Source of the DNA: Limnohabitans sp. G3-2
GTDB lineage: Bacteria > Pseudomonadota > Gammaproteobacteria > Burkholderiales > Burkholderiaceae_C
DNA length: 64,000 nt
Direction of reading: 5' to 3'
Assembly: GCF_002778275.1 (NCBI RefSeq)
Contig: NZ_NESG01000003.1
Location: 1-64,000, forward strand
The notes under the pieces were generated by a model. It did no database searches. It had not been told where the DNA came from and saw only the letters and a list, made by a program, of their open reading frames with translations. Shown piece by piece: positions 13,589-23,001 of this stretch. Position numbers and translations under genes: made by a program. The first letter of the stretch is position 1; each line of letters opens with the position of its first letter.

Positions 13589-16486
13589 ATGAGCAACGCC
13601 CCCGCCACTGTGGCCCTCCAGCCCGGCCTTGAGAGCCTGTCCAAATCCTTCGAGCCTGCTGCGCTGGAAGCCCATTGGGGCCCCGAGTGGGAAAAACGCG
13701 GATACGGCGTGGCTGGTTTTCGGGGCACGCAAGCGCCCAAAGACGGCGCACCCGCGTTCGCCATCCAGCTGCCCCCGCCCAACGTGACCGGCACGCTGCA
13801 CATGGGCCACGCGTTCAACCAGACCATCATGGACTCGTTGACCCGCTACCACCGCATGCTGGGCCACAACACCGCCTGGATTCCGGGCACCGACCACGCG
13901 GGCATTGCCACCCAAATCGTGGTGGAACGCCAGCTGCAGGCCAAGGGCATCAGCCGCCACGACATGGGCCCCACCCCGGCCGAAGCTCGCAAAAACTTTG
14001 TGAGCAAGGTGTGGGAGTGGAAAGAAGAGTCCGGCAGCACCATCACCAGCCAGATGCGCCGCATGGGCGACAGCGTGGACTGGAGCCGCGAATACTTCAC
14101 GATGGACCCCAAACTGTCCCAAACCGTGACCGAGACTTTTGTGCAGCTGTATGAGCAAGGCCTGATCTACCGCGGCAAACGCCTGGTGAACTGGGACCCG
14201 GTGCTGCAAAGCGCGGTGTCCGACCTGGAAGTGGAAAGCGCTGAAGAAGACGGCTCGATGTGGCACATCCGCTATGACTTGGCCGATGGTTCAGGCAGCC
14301 TGACCGTGGCGACCACCCGACCCGAAACCCTGCTGGGCGACGTGGCCGTGATGGTGCACCCTGAAGACGAGCGCTACAAACACCTGATCGGCCAGCAGGT
14401 CAACCTGCCCTTGTGCGGCCGCACCATCCCCGTGATTGCCGACGACTACGTGGACAAGGACTTCGGCACGGGTGTGGTGAAGGTCACACCCGCGCACGAC
14501 ACCAACGACTACCAAGTCGGCCAGCGCCACAAGCTGGACATGATTTGCGTGCTGAACCTCGACGCCACGATCAACACCAACGCCCCCGAAAAATACCGTG
14601 GCCTGGACCGCTTTGTGGCCCGCAAGGCCGTGGTGGCCGACCTCGAAGCCGCAGGCGCTTTGGTGGAAGTCAAGAAGCACAAACTCATGGTGCCCCGCTG
14701 CGCCCGCACGGGCCAAGTGATTGAGCCCATGCTGACCGACCAGTGGTTCGTGGCCATGAACCAAGTGGGCCAAGGCGACGCCACCGGCAAGAGCATTGCC
14801 CAAAAAGCCATTGACGCGGTGCAGTCGGGCGAAGTGAGCTTTGTGCCCGAGAACTGGGTGAACACCTACAACCAATGGATGAACAACATCACCGACTGGT
14901 GCATCTCTCGCCAACTGTGGTGGGGCCACCAGATTCCGGCTTGGTACGACGAAGACGGCCAGGTGTACGTGGCGCGCAACGAGGCCGAGGCCCAAGCCAA
15001 AGCCCCTGGCAAAACCCTCAAGCGCGACGAAGACGTGCTGGACACTTGGTACTCGTCGGCCCTCGTGCCGTTCAGCACCATGGGATGGCCCGAGAAGACG
15101 CCCGACTACGACCTGTACTTGCCCAGCAGCGTGTTGGTGACCGGCTACGACATCATCTTTTTCTGGGTCGCCCGGATGATCATGATGACCACGCACTTCA
15201 CCGGCAAAGTGCCTTTCAAACACGTTTACATCCACGGCCTGGTGCTCGATGCCCAAGGCAAGAAGATGAGTAAATCCGAAGGCAACGTGCTCGACCCGGT
15301 CGATCTGATCGACGGCATCACCCTCGAGCCCTTGCTTGAAAAACGGACCCAAGGCCTGCGCAAGCCCGAGACCGCGCCCAAGGTGCGCAAGCAAACCGAA
15401 AAAGAATTCCCAGAAGGCATCCCGGCCTATGGCGCGGACGCCCTGCGCTTCACCTTTGCGGCGCTCGCGTCACTGGGCCGCAGCATCAACTTTGACTCCA
15501 AGCGCTGCGAGGGCTACCGCAACTTCTGCAACAAGCTGTGGAACGCCACCCGCTTTGTGCTGATGAATTGCGAGGGCCAAGACTGCGGCCTGAAAGAGCA
15601 CACCAAGGACGAATGTGCAGTGGGCGGACCGGCCCATGGCTACATGTCTTTCAGCCAGGCCGACCGCTGGATCAGCTCACAGCTGCAACGCGTCGAGGCC
15701 GATGTGGCCAAAGGCTTTGCCGAGTACCGCCTGGACAACGTGGCCAACACGATCTATGACTTTGTCTGGAACGAGTTCTGCGACTGGTACCTCGAAATCG
15801 CCAAAGTGCAGATCAACACCGGCACCGACGCGCAAAAACGCGCGACACGCCGCACGCTGATCCGCACACTCGAGACCATCATGCGCTTGGCGCACCCGAT
15901 CATCCCCTTCATCACCGAAGAGCTCTGGCAAAAAGTGTCGGTGGTCGCAGGCCGTCCGGGCGAGTCGGTCAGCATCGCCGCCTACCCCGTGAGCCAGCCC
16001 GAACGCATCGACTTGGATGCCGAAGCCCATGTGGCCAAACTCAAGACCTTGGTGGACGCTTGCCGCAACCTGCGCGGCGAAATGAATGTCTCGCCCGCCA
16101 CGCGCATGCCCATGTATGTGCTGGGCGACACCTCCTTCATGCAAAGCGTGGCACCGGTTCTGCAGTCATTGGCCAAGCTGAGCGAAGTCAAGGTGTTTGA
16201 CACCGAAGCCGAATGGATCGCCGCCGCACAAGCGGCCCCCGTGGCCGTGGTGGGCGAAGCGCGTTTGTGCCTGTTCATCGAAGTGGACGCGGCCGCAGAA
16301 AAAGTCCGTCTGACCAAAGAAGCCGCTCGCCTGGAAGGTGAAATCACCAAGGCCAACGCCAAACTCGGCAACGAGGCCTTTGTGTCCAAGGCGCCGCCAG
16401 CGGTGCTCGACGAAACCAAAAAGCGCGTGGCCGACTTCGGCGCCACACTCGACAAAATTCGCCAGCAACTGCAACGCTTGGGCTGA
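13589..16486 (+). CDS. valS: Valyl-tRNA synthetase
   Basis: 965 residues, full length. The class I signature HMGH is in [16 protein letters not shown] (near residue 70) and KMSKS in [13 protein letters not shown] (near 560). The CP1 editing domain lies between them ([18 protein letters not shown]). The C-terminal tRNA-binding arm ends in a coiled coil ([19 protein letters not shown]). The [10 protein letters not shown] segment is typical of ValRS. It charges tRNA-Val. It is followed after 24 bases by galU on the same strand. Confidence 0.98.
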   Translation: MSNAPATVALQPGLESLSKSFEPAALEAHWGPEWEKRGYGVAGFRGTQAPKDGAPAFAIQLPPPNVTGTLHMGHAFNQTIMDSLTRYHRMLGHNTAWIPGTDHAGIATQIVVERQLQAKGISRHDMGPTPAEARKNFVSKVWEWKEESGSTITSQMRRMGDSVDWSREYFTMDPKLSQTVTETFVQLYEQGLIYRGKRLVNWDPVLQSAVSDLEVESAEEDGSMWHIRYDLADGSGSLTVATTRPETLLGDVAVMVHPEDERYKHLIGQQVNLPLCGRTIPVIADDYVDKDFGTGVVKVTPAHDTNDYQVGQRHKLDMICVLNLDATINTNAPEKYRGLDRFVARKAVVADLEAAGALVEVKKHKLMVPRCARTGQVIEPMLTDQWFVAMNQVGQGDATGKSIAQKAIDAVQSGEVSFVPENWVNTYNQWMNNITDWCISRQLWWGHQIPAWYDEDGQVYVARNEAEAQAKAPGKTLKRDEDVLDTWYSSALVPFSTMGWPEKTPDYDLYLPSSVLVTGYDIIFFWVARMIMMTTHFTGKVPFKHVYIHGLVLDAQGKKMSKSEGNVLDPVDLIDGITLEPLLEKRTQGLRKPETAPKVRKQTEKEFPEGIPAYGADALRFTFAALASLGRSINFDSKRCEGYRNFCNKLWNATRFVLMNCEGQDCGLKEHTKDECAVGGPAHGYMSFSQADRWISSQLQRVEADVAKGFAEYRLDNVANTIYDFVWNEFCDWYLEIAKVQINTGTDAQKRATRRTLIRTLETIMRLAHPIIPFITEELWQKVSVVAGRPGESVSIAAYPVSQPERIDLDAEAHVAKLKTLVDACRNLRGEMNVSPATRMPMYVLGDTSFMQSVAPVLQSLAKLSEVKVFDTEAEWIAAAQAAPVAVVGEARLCLFIEVDAAAEKVRLTKEAARLEGEITKANAKLGNEAFVSKAPPAVLDETKKRVADFGATLDKIRQQLQRLG

Positions 16487-16510
16487 TGCAGCCCTGCAAC
16501 CGGAGACAGC

Positions 16511-17389
16511 ATGAGCCACAACGTCATTCGCAAAGCCGTATTCCCTGTGGCCGGTTTGGGCACGCGCTTTTTGCCCGCGACCAAAGCGGCGCCCAAAGAG
16601 ATGCTGCCCGTGGTGGACAAGCCGCTGATCCAGTACGCGGTGGAAGAAGCCTACGCGGCGGGTGTGCGGCACATGATCTTTGTGACGGGCCGCAGCAAAC
16701 GCGCCATCGAGGACCACTTTGACACCGCCTACGAACTCGAAAACGAGCTCGAGGCGGCGCACAAGGACGAATTGCTCGCGCTGGTGCGCTCGGTGCAGCC
16801 CGACGACATGGTGTGCGCCTATGTGCGCCAAAACCGCATGCTGGGCCTGGGCCACGCGGTGCTGTGCGCCGAGCCGCTGGTGGGCAACGAGCCGTTTGCG
16901 GTGCTGCTGGCCGATGACCTGATGGTCAATTCGGGCCCCTCCATCTTGACCCAAATGGTCGAGGCCTACACCAAGCAAGGCCGCTCGGTGCTGGCGGTGC
17001 AAGAGGTGCCGCTCGACCAGGTCAAGCGCTACGGCATTGTGGCCGGTGAACCTGCCGGCAAACAGCTCATTCGGGTGGAGCAAATCGTGGAAAAACCCAG
17101 CCCCGACAAAGCCCCCTCACGCATGGGTGTGGCGGGTCGCTACATCCTCACGCCCGGTATTTTTGACGAGATCCGCAACCAACCCACAGGCGTGGGCGGC
17201 GAAATCCAACTCACCGATGCGATTGCCCGCCTGATGCAGCGCGAGGCGGTGTACGCATTCCAGTACCAAGGCAAGCGCTACGATTGCGGCAGCAAGGAAG
17301 GCTTCTTGGAGGCCACCGTGGAGCTGGCTTTGCAGCACCCCCAAGTGGGTGCATCGTTCCGCGACTACCTTAAGGGCCTGAGCCTCTGA
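16511..17389 (+). CDS. galU: UTP-glucose-1-phosphate uridylyltransferase
   Basis: 292 residues. The nucleotide-binding loop [20 protein letters not shown] is at the N-terminus. LLADDLMVN carries a metal-binding aspartate, VEKPSP is the sugar-phosphate segment, and [15 protein letters not shown] is near the C-terminus. It makes UDP-glucose for cell-surface polysaccharides and osmoprotectants. GGAGA ribosome binding site at 16502. It is probably cotranscribed with valS and ends just before a REP-like repeat. Confidence 0.97.
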   Translation: MSHNVIRKAVFPVAGLGTRFLPATKAAPKEMLPVVDKPLIQYAVEEAYAAGVRHMIFVTGRSKRAIEDHFDTAYELENELEAAHKDELLALVRSVQPDDMVCAYVRQNRMLGLGHAVLCAEPLVGNEPFAVLLADDLMVNSGPSILTQMVEAYTKQGRSVLAVQEVPLDQVKRYGIVAGEPAGKQLIRVEQIVEKPSPDKAPSRMGVAGRYILTPGIFDEIRNQPTGVGGEIQLTDAIARLMQREAVYAFQYQGKRYDCGSKEGFLEATVELALQHPQVGASFRDYLKGLSL

Positions 17390-17398
17390 CCAGCCCTC

Positions 17399-17494
17399 TG
17401 TAGGAGCGAGCCTTCCCCTGTGGGAGCGAGCCCCTGCTCGCGAATGGCGCTTAAGCCATGGCAATCATTCGGCCGCAGGGGCGGCCTCCCACAA
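17399..17494. repeat. REP-like palindromic repeat, copy 1
   Basis: TGTGGGAGCGAGCCCCTGC with GCTCGCGAAT forms one head (17419-17445). ATTCGGCCGC followed by AGGGGCGGCCTCCCACA forms the other (17467-17493), so the unit is an inverted pair. A partial head (TGTAGGAGCGAGCC) precedes it. It sits between the convergent genes galU and the tusA-like gene. Copies 2 (21858-21935) and 3 (39085-39162) are in the opposite orientation. Confidence 0.85.
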
Positions 17495-17516
17495 AAGATG
17501 TGAGAGTGTCGGTTCT

Positions 17517-17747
17517 TCAACGCCGTTTCAGTGCAAACACAAAAGCCGTGTCGGTCTTTTCCTGCATCAGCAGATCGTTGCCGGTTTGCCGGGCAAAGGC
17601 TTCGAAATCACGCCAAGCCCCAGGGTCGGTCGCCGTCACTTTGAGCACCTGCCCGCTGCTCATCTCGTTCAAGGCCTTTTTGGCCTTCAAAATGGGCAAG
17701 GGGCAGTTCAGCCCGCTGGTGTCTATTTCCTTGTCGATGTGCATCAT
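17517..17747 (-). CDS. TusA-family sulfurtransferase-like protein
   Basis: 76 residues. The conserved DTSGLNCPLPILKAKKAL carries the TusA cysteine in the CPxP motif, near residue 15. The remainder forms the small alpha/beta fold (LKVTATDPGAWRDFEAFA). TusA relatives pass persulfide sulfur for tRNA thiolation or other sulfur metabolism. The start ATG overlaps the NUDIX stop (ATGA), and the operon begins with cysM, so a sulfur-relay role is plausible. Which acceptor it serves is unknown. Confidence 0.9.
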   Translation of the reverse strand: MMHIDKEIDTSGLNCPLPILKAKKALNEMSSGQVLKVTATDPGAWRDFEAFARQTGNDLLMQEKTDTAFVFALKRR

Positions 17748-18301
17748 GTGTCCTGATTCGGTTCTTGGCTTTGCGCTGCGCGTTCTTCCCACGACATGAA
17801 CTTGGGCTCGATGCCGATGGTGCGCAACCAGTCGCCCAAGGCATAGCCGGTGCCCGCAGGCCAGCAAATCAAGTCTTTGAAATCGAACATCTTGTACTCG
17901 GCCAACTCGGGTGACAAACGCACCTCGCCTTCGGCCACAGCGTGATAGGCAATGATCACTTGGTTCATGCGCTGGAAGTCATAGACGCCAATCAACTTGA
18001 GAGCAGACACTTTCAGATTGGTTTCTTCGGCAATCTCGCGTGTGATGCCCTCTTCAGGCGTTTCGCCCGCCTCCATGAAGCCGGTGATCAACGCAAAACG
18101 CCGGCCCGGCCATGCGGCATTGCGGGCCAGCAAAATTTGATCACCCACCTGCACAATGCCCGCCAGCACCGGCGTGGGGTTGTTCCAATGGGTGAAGTCG
18201 CAAGCCGTGCAGCGCAGACGCATGACCTCGCCACCGTCTTCCAACTGGGTCTGCCAAGCCAAGGGCGTGGCGCATTGCGGACAAAAACGAAATTCAGCCA
18301 T
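17744..18301 (-). CDS. NUDIX hydrolase with N-terminal zinc ribbon (NudC-like)
   Basis: 185 residues. An N-terminal zinc ribbon (FCPQC and CTAC, near 7-32) is followed by the NUDIX domain. The NUDIX box runs GFMEAGE, then seven residues, then REIAEE (about 74-95). FCPQCATPL and the overall order resemble NADH pyrophosphatase (NudC), but the protein is shorter than E. coli NudC (257 residues), so the N-terminal part of NudC is missing. It probably hydrolyses a nucleotide diphosphate derivative. It lies between cysM (14-base gap) and the tusA-like gene (4-base overlap). Confidence 0.9.
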   Translation of the reverse strand: MAEFRFCPQCATPLAWQTQLEDGGEVMRLRCTACDFTHWNNPTPVLAGIVQVGDQILLARNAAWPGRRFALITGFMEAGETPEEGITREIAEETNLKVSALKLIGVYDFQRMNQVIIAYHAVAEGEVRLSPELAEYKMFDFKDLICWPAGTGYALGDWLRTIGIEPKFMSWEERAAQSQEPNQDT

Positions 18302-18315
18302 GGGGCATCCTGGGT

Positions 18316-19218
18316 TCAGGCGGGGAACACGCCTGTGGACAAGTAGCGATCACCGCGATCGCACACAATGAACACGATGGTCGCGTTTTGCACGGTTTTC
18401 GCAATCTCCTGCGCGACCCAACAAGCGCCTGCGGCCGAAATGCCCGCAAAAATGCCCTCGCTGCGGGCCATTTGGCGACAGGTTTCCTCGGCATCGCTTT
18501 GGCTCACATACACCAGCTCATCAACCCGGCTCGCGTCGTAAATTTTGGGCAGGTACTCTTGCGGCCATTTGCGAATGCCCGGAATCCGCGATCCTTCGCT
18601 GGGCTGTGCGCCAATGATGCGGATGGCCGGGTTTTTTTCTTTCAAATAACGCGACACGCCTGTGATGGTGCCCGTGGTGCCCATGGCGCTGACAAAGTGG
18701 GTGACCTGCCCTCCCGTCTGCTCCCAGATTTCAGGGCCGGTGGTTTCGTAATGGATGCGCGGGTTGTCGGCGTTGGCAAATTGGTCCAGGATGCGGCCCT
18801 TGCCTTGCGCGGCCATGCTGTCGGCCAAATCGCGGGCGTATTCCATGCCGCCGCTCTTGGGCGTGAGGATCAACTCGGCACCAAAAGCCTTCATGGTTTG
18901 GGCGCGCTCGATGGACAGGTCCTCGGGCATGATCAGCACCATGCGGTAGCCCTTGATGGCGGCCGCCATGGCCAGCGCAATCCCGGTGTTGCCGGATGTC
19001 GCCTCGATCAGGGTGTCGCCGGGCTTGATCTCGCCCCGCTCCTCGGCCCGGCGAATCATCGACAAAGCCGGCCTGTCCTTGACAGAACCCGCAGGGTTGT
19101 TGCCCTCGAGCTTGCCCAAAATCACATTGCCACGCGCCGCAGCATCGGCCGCCCCCAAACGTTGCAAAGCCACCAAGGGTGTTTTGCCGATCGCATCTTC
19201 AATGGTTGGATAAATCAT
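18316..19218 (-). CDS. cysM: Cysteine synthase B (O-acetylserine sulfhydrylase)
   Basis: 300 residues, fold type II PLP enzyme. The PLP lysine is in NNPAGSVKDRPA near residue 45. Substrate loop EATSGNTGIALAMAA and the phosphate-binding AMGTTGTITG are present, and the C-terminal AGISAAGACW binds the PLP ring. CysM can use thiosulfate as well as sulfide. It leads an operon with a NUDIX hydrolase and a TusA-like protein. CysM is preferred over CysK by the PTIEDAIGKTPLVALQRL start and the length; about 85% sure of that distinction. Confidence 0.95.
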   Translation of the reverse strand: MIYPTIEDAIGKTPLVALQRLGAADAAARGNVILGKLEGNNPAGSVKDRPALSMIRRAEERGEIKPGDTLIEATSGNTGIALAMAAAIKGYRMVLIMPEDLSIERAQTMKAFGAELILTPKSGGMEYARDLADSMAAQGKGRILDQFANADNPRIHYETTGPEIWEQTGGQVTHFVSAMGTTGTITGVSRYLKEKNPAIRIIGAQPSEGSRIPGIRKWPQEYLPKIYDASRVDELVYVSQSDAEETCRQMARSEGIFAGISAAGACWVAQEIAKTVQNATIVFIVCDRGDRYLSTGVFPA

Positions 19219-19257
19219 CCCAATAATGTGCCATAATTCAGGTCTTCACGAATTCCT

Positions 19258-19342
19258 GCCCGGGTGGTGAAATTGGTAGACTCAGGGGACTCAAAATCCC
19301 CCGCCGCAAGGCGTGCCGGTTCGAGTCCGGCCCCGGGCACCA
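19258..19342 (+). tRNA. tRNA-Leu (anticodon CAA)
   Basis: 85 bases. Acceptor stem GCCCGGG (19258-19264) pairs with CCCGGGC (19332-19338), then A and an encoded CCA. The anticodon arm is GGGGA-CTCAAAA-TCCCC, giving anticodon CAA, which reads UUG. A long variable arm (CGCCGCAAGGCG) and T-loop GGTTCGAGTCC identify a class II leucine tRNA. A terminator hairpin follows immediately. Confidence 0.97.
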
Positions 19343-19345
19343 AAC

Positions 19346-19380
19346 AAAAAGCCGCAAGTGTCAGTCACTTGCGGCTTTTT
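19346..19380. terminator. Bidirectional rho-independent terminator
   Basis: AAAAAGCCGCAAGTG and CACTTGCGGCTTTTT are perfect 15-bp arms with a 5-base loop. It ends the tRNA-Leu transcript on the plus strand and can end hslR on the minus strand. Confidence 0.92.
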
Positions 19381-19395
19381 CTTTTGTTTTTCAGA

Positions 19396-19797
19396 TCAAT
19401 CGATCCCCGCACTCCAGCGGTTATCCCATGTTTTTTCGATTTGCCTGCGGTCGCGTTTGGTGGGGCGGCCTTGCTCAATGCTGAGCGCAGGCTCGCGGGC
19501 CAGGCGGTGCTGCTCGGCGGCTTTTTCGCGGGATGCGATGCTTTCCGGGGTTTCTGTGTACAGCAGCTGGGCCACAGGTGCCGGGCCGCGCACACCGCTC
19601 AAGCCCTGCACCACCACGGTGCGCTGCACGGCGCCTTGGCGCAGGCACACCGTGTCGCCGGGTTTGACTTCTTTGCTGGGCTTGGCATCTTGCCCGTTGA
19701 CCTGCACACGGCTCTTGCCGATCTCTTCGCTGGCCAGGCTGCGGGTTTTGTAAAAACGGGCCGCCCACAGCCACTTGTCAATACGCTGGGAGGTCAT
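19396..19797 (-). CDS. hslR: S4-domain RNA-binding heat-shock protein (Hsp15-like)
   Basis: 133 residues. An S4 domain opens the protein (RIDKWLWAARFYKTRSLASE, then VQVNGQDAKPSKEVKPGD). A basic C-terminal tail (GRPTKRDRRQIEK) follows. Hsp15 in E. coli binds 50S subunits that still carry a peptidyl-tRNA and returns them to the cycle. The start overlaps the upstream epimerase-like stop by 4 bases. It ends at the bidirectional terminator beyond the tRNA gene. Size and architecture fit the family. Confidence 0.92.
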   Translation of the reverse strand: MTSQRIDKWLWAARFYKTRSLASEEIGKSRVQVNGQDAKPSKEVKPGDTVCLRQGAVQRTVVVQGLSGVRGPAPVAQLLYTETPESIASREKAAEQHRLAREPALSIEQGRPTKRDRRQIEKTWDNRWSAGID

Positions 19798-20756
19798 CGC
19801 GCCACCGAAAACAAGGCGCCTTGAGGGCTCAAGCCGTCGCGCACATGCGGGTAATGCAAGCGGATTTTCAATTCTTTTTTCATGCGCGTGTTGTCCAGCC
19901 GCCGAGACTCGCTCATGAAGCTCAGCAGCATCAAGGGCAAAGCGGTGTTGGCATCATGGCGGGAAATGCGCGGTGGTTTGGGCAAGCCATACAGACTGGC
20001 GGCCAGGTCAAAGTAGTCGCCCATTTTCAAATCGGTGTCGTCGGTCACATTGACCACGCGCTGGGGCTTGCCGCGCCACAGGGCCGCAGCGCAGGCCCTT
20101 GCCAGATCATTGGCATGGATGTGGTTGGTGTACACGTCCTCTTTGGCGACCAGCACGGGCGTGCCCTTGAGCAAGCGCTCGCGGGGCGTTCCACCTTCGC
20201 GGTCGGGGGCGTAAATGCCGGGGATGCGCAACACGCTCACCCGCACGCCGCTGCGACCCAAAAACCGCATGTGGGCTTCGGCATCGACACGGCGCTGTGC
20301 ACGGGGGGTGTGCGGCTTGGCGGGCCGGGTTTCATCCACCCGCTGGCCACCACAGTCGCCATAAACACCCGTGGTGGAGCCGTACACCAGCACTTGGGGC
20401 AAGGCGCGCAAACGCAAAGCACGCACCAAGGCCAGGCTGCGCGGATCGCGCTCAGAGGCGCCGCGTCGGTCGGTCGGCGGTGGCGCCAGGTGGATCACGC
20501 GGTGTGCGATGCCGGCCAAACGCTTCAAACTGGCCGCATCGTCCAAGTTGCCCTGCAAGGGCGTGATGCCGCAAGCCCGCAGCAAACGCACGCGTTCAGG
20601 CGATGACGTCAAGGCCATCAAGCGCACGCGCTGGCTTTGTGGGGCGCCCAACTGACCTGCTGTGCGCAAGCCCACATCACCGCAACCCACGATCAAAACA
20701 CGCTGGCGGCGGAAACGGGCGGGCAGTGCACCCAAGGGGGTTTGGTTTGAAGGCAA
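19794..20756 (-). CDS. NAD-dependent epimerase/dehydratase-like protein
   Basis: 320 residues of an atypical short-chain dehydrogenase. The Rossmann motif is VLIVGCGDVGLRTAGQL (residues 20-36). YGSTTGVYGDCGGQ stands where the Ser/Tyr active site is expected, followed by MRFLGRSGVRVSVLRIPGIYAP. VNVTDDTDLKMGDYFD lies near the end. The start is TTG at 20756, the only start codon ahead of the Rossmann strand. Substrate unknown; resembles YeeZ-like proteins. It is coupled to hslR by a 4-base overlap and divergent from the AscD-like gene 47 bases away. Confidence 0.85.
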   Translation of the reverse strand: MPSNQTPLGALPARFRRQRVLIVGCGDVGLRTAGQLGAPQSQRVRLMALTSSPERVRLLRACGITPLQGNLDDAASLKRLAGIAHRVIHLAPPPTDRRGASERDPRSLALVRALRLRALPQVLVYGSTTGVYGDCGGQRVDETRPAKPHTPRAQRRVDAEAHMRFLGRSGVRVSVLRIPGIYAPDREGGTPRERLLKGTPVLVAKEDVYTNHIHANDLARACAAALWRGKPQRVVNVTDDTDLKMGDYFDLAASLYGLPKPPRISRHDANTALPLMLLSFMSESRRLDNTRMKKELKIRLHYPHVRDGLSPQGALFSVAR

Positions 20757-20803
20757 AATCAGGGGTTCCGGGTCATATTCACGCCCTCTAGGATACCCAA
20801 AAG

Positions 20804-21847
20804 ATGAGCTTTCAAATTTCTGTGCAGCCCAGTGGCCGCAGCTTCACCGCCGACGACAACGAAACCCTGCTGGCCGCGGGCATCCGCCAAGGCATTGGCC
20901 TGCCCTACGGCTGCAAAGACGGTGCTTGCGGTTCCTGCAAATGCAAAAAAATCTCGGGCACCGTGGTGCATGGCCCGCACCAGGACAAAGCCCTGTCTGC
21001 AGACGAAGAAGCCCAAGGCCTGGTGCTGACCTGCTGCGCCACCGCCCAAAGCGATGTGGTGCTCGAATCCAAACAGGTCACGGCCGAAGGCGGCTTGCCC
21101 GTCAAAAAGATGCCGGTGCGCGTGATCAGTCTGGAGAAGAAATCACACGACGTGATCGTGCTCAAACTGCAACTGCCCGCCAACGACGTGATGAAGTTCC
21201 ACGCGGGCCAGTACATCGAGTTTTTGTTGCGTGACGGCTCACGCCGCAGCTACAGCATGGCCAATGCCCCGCACACCCTCGAGGTCGCGCCACCCACGGT
21301 GGAGCTGCACATCCGGCACATGCCCGGCGGCAAGTTCACCGACCCGGTGTTCACCACCATGAAGGAAAAAGACATCCTGCGCGCCGAAGGCCCGTACGGC
21401 AGTTTCTACCTGCGCGAAGACAACGACAAGCCCATCGTGCTGCTGGCCTCGGGCACGGGCTTTGCCCCCATCAAGGCGCTGATCGAGCACATGCAGCACC
21501 GCGGCATCACCCGCCCAGCGACGCTGTACTGGGGCGGCCGCCGCCCGGCCGATCTGTACATGGCCGATTGGGTGCAAGCCCGCTTGGCCGAGATGCCCAA
21601 CCTGCACTATGTGCCCGTGATCTCGAACGCCGAGGCCGAAGACCACTGGACAGGCCGCACGGGCTTTGTGCACCAAGCGGTACTGCAAGACTTCCCCGAT
21701 CTGTCGGGTCACCAGGTCTATGCCTGCGGGGCCCCCATCGTGGTGGACTCGGCCAAGCGCGACTACGTGGCGCTTGGCGGTTTGCCGGAAGAAGAGTTTT
21801 ATGCCGATTCGTTCACGTCCGAGGCGGACAAGGCGAAGGCTGACTAG
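20804..21847 (+). CDS. 2Fe-2S/FAD oxidoreductase, CDP-6-deoxy-glucoseen reductase-like
   Basis: 347 residues in two parts. The N-terminal plant-type ferredoxin domain has cysteines in CKDGACGSCKC (near 37-47) and a last one in LTCCATA. The C-terminal ferredoxin-reductase module has the FAD motif RRSYSMANAP, the NAD motif LASGTGFAPIKAL and the terminal CGAPIVVDSA. Annotated relatives are called AscD-like reductase, but in Burkholderiales this gene is common without deoxysugar genes, so the true partner is probably an oxygenase or another flavoprotein. GC-rich and complete. Confidence 0.88.
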   Translation: MSFQISVQPSGRSFTADDNETLLAAGIRQGIGLPYGCKDGACGSCKCKKISGTVVHGPHQDKALSADEEAQGLVLTCCATAQSDVVLESKQVTAEGGLPVKKMPVRVISLEKKSHDVIVLKLQLPANDVMKFHAGQYIEFLLRDGSRRSYSMANAPHTLEVAPPTVELHIRHMPGGKFTDPVFTTMKEKDILRAEGPYGSFYLREDNDKPIVLLASGTGFAPIKALIEHMQHRGITRPATLYWGGRRPADLYMADWVQARLAEMPNLHYVPVISNAEAEDHWTGRTGFVHQAVLQDFPDLSGHQVYACGAPIVVDSAKRDYVALGGLPEEEFYADSFTSEADKAKAD

Positions 21848-21857
21848 ACCCGCGTCT

Positions 21858-21935
21858 GGGTGGGAGGCTGCCCCTGCGGCCGAATGACTGCCACATGCAG
21901 AACACGCATTCGCGAGCAGGGGCTCGCTCCCACAA
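21858..21935. repeat. REP-like palindromic repeat, copy 2
   Basis: GGGTGGGAGGCTGCCCCTGC continuing GGCCGAAT, then ATTCGCGAGCAGGGGC continuing TCGCTCCCACAA. It is the inverse orientation of copy 1 and the same orientation as copy 3. It lies between the AscD-like gene and a Bug receptor on the same strand, within 11 bases of the upstream stop codon. Confidence 0.85.
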
Positions 21936-21971
21936 GATGCTCTTGCACTGACTTTGTTTCGGAGACTCCTC

Positions 21972-22937
21972 ATGACTTTGATCACGCGCCGCCTGTTCAC
22001 CGCTGCCTCCCTTGCCCTCTCGGCACCCGCCTGGGCGCAGGGCAAGCCCATCCGCATCATCGTGCCCTATGCGCCGGGTGGCCCCATTGACGTCACGGCG
22101 CGGGCATTGGCCGAGCGGGTGAAGGACAGCCTGGGCACCGTCATCATTGAAAACCGACCCGGGGCAGGCGGCAACTTGGGCGCTGACCTGGTCGCCAAAG
22201 CCGCGCCCGATGGTTTGACGATCGGCATCGCGGCCACAGCCACGCACGCCATCAACCCCTGGCTGTTCGCCAAGATGCCGTACGACGCCAGCCGCGACTT
22301 TGCCCCCATCACGCAAATGCTGCGCGTGCCCAATGTGTTGGTGATGAACGCCGAGACCGCGCAGCGCCTGAAAATCAACACCCTGGCCGATTTGGTGGCC
22401 TACGCCAAAGCCAACCCCGCCAAGCTGAACTTTGGCTCGGGCGGCAACGGCAGTGCGGGCCACCTGGCCGGAGAAATGTTCAAGCGGGCTGCCGGCATTT
22501 TTGCGGTGCACATTCCCTACAACGGCGGCAACCCTGCCCAGTTGGCTTTGCTGTCTGGCCAAGTCGACTTCAACTTCGACAACCTGGCCACGGCGTCGGC
22601 CAACATCAAGGCGGGCCGGCTCAAGGCCTTGGCCGTCACCACGGCCCAGCGCAGCAACGCACTGCCCGAAATCCCGAGCATGGGCGAGACCTTGAAAGAT
22701 TTCTCGATCGACACCTGGTGGGGTTTGGTGGCCCCAGCCGCCACCCCGCGCGATGTGGTGGCGCGGCTGAACAAAGCCTTTGCCGCCGCACTGCAAACAC
22801 CCGAAACGAAAACCCGTTTCGCCCAACTGCTGGCCGAACCCGTGGGCAACACGCCCGAGCAATTTGGCGCCTTCATGAAGCAAGAGCTGACGCGCTACGA
22901 AAGCGTGGTCAAGGCCAGTGGGGCAAGGGTGGATTGA
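21972..22937 (+). CDS. Bug/TctC-family periplasmic solute-binding protein
   Basis: 321 residues. A Tat-like or Sec signal (MTLITRRLFTAASLALSAP, cleaved after AWA) precedes GKPIRIIVPYAPGGPIDVTA, the Bug N-terminal strand. IIENRPGAGGNLGADLVAKA and KLNFGSGGNGSAGHLAGEMF are family motifs. The ATG at 21972 follows GGAGACTCCTC, which decides it against a start six codons upstream. No transporter genes adjoin it. Second of three Bug receptors in the window; ligand unknown. Confidence 0.93.
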   Translation: MTLITRRLFTAASLALSAPAWAQGKPIRIIVPYAPGGPIDVTARALAERVKDSLGTVIIENRPGAGGNLGADLVAKAAPDGLTIGIAATATHAINPWLFAKMPYDASRDFAPITQMLRVPNVLVMNAETAQRLKINTLADLVAYAKANPAKLNFGSGGNGSAGHLAGEMFKRAAGIFAVHIPYNGGNPAQLALLSGQVDFNFDNLATASANIKAGRLKALAVTTAQRSNALPEIPSMGETLKDFSIDTWWGLVAPAATPRDVVARLNKAFAAALQTPETKTRFAQLLAEPVGNTPEQFGAFMKQELTRYESVVKASGARVD

Positions 22938-22958
22938 GCGCGGCCTGCCCCTGAATGC

Positions 22959-22985
22959 AAAAAGCCCGGCATGCCGGGCTTTTTG
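22959..22985. terminator. Bidirectional rho-independent terminator
   Basis: GCCCGGCATGCCGGGC is a perfect palindrome flanked by AAAAA and TTTTT. It lies between the Bug receptor (plus) and the converging livF gene (minus). Confidence 0.9.
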
Positions 22986-23001
22986 CTGACCAGAGGGCGT
23001 C

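Noticed and set aside
13517-15394. Long antisense reading frames opposite valS
   Set aside because: Shadows of a high-GC coding sequence; their composition is His/Gly/Val-rich nonsense and they match no motif, while ValRS is certain.
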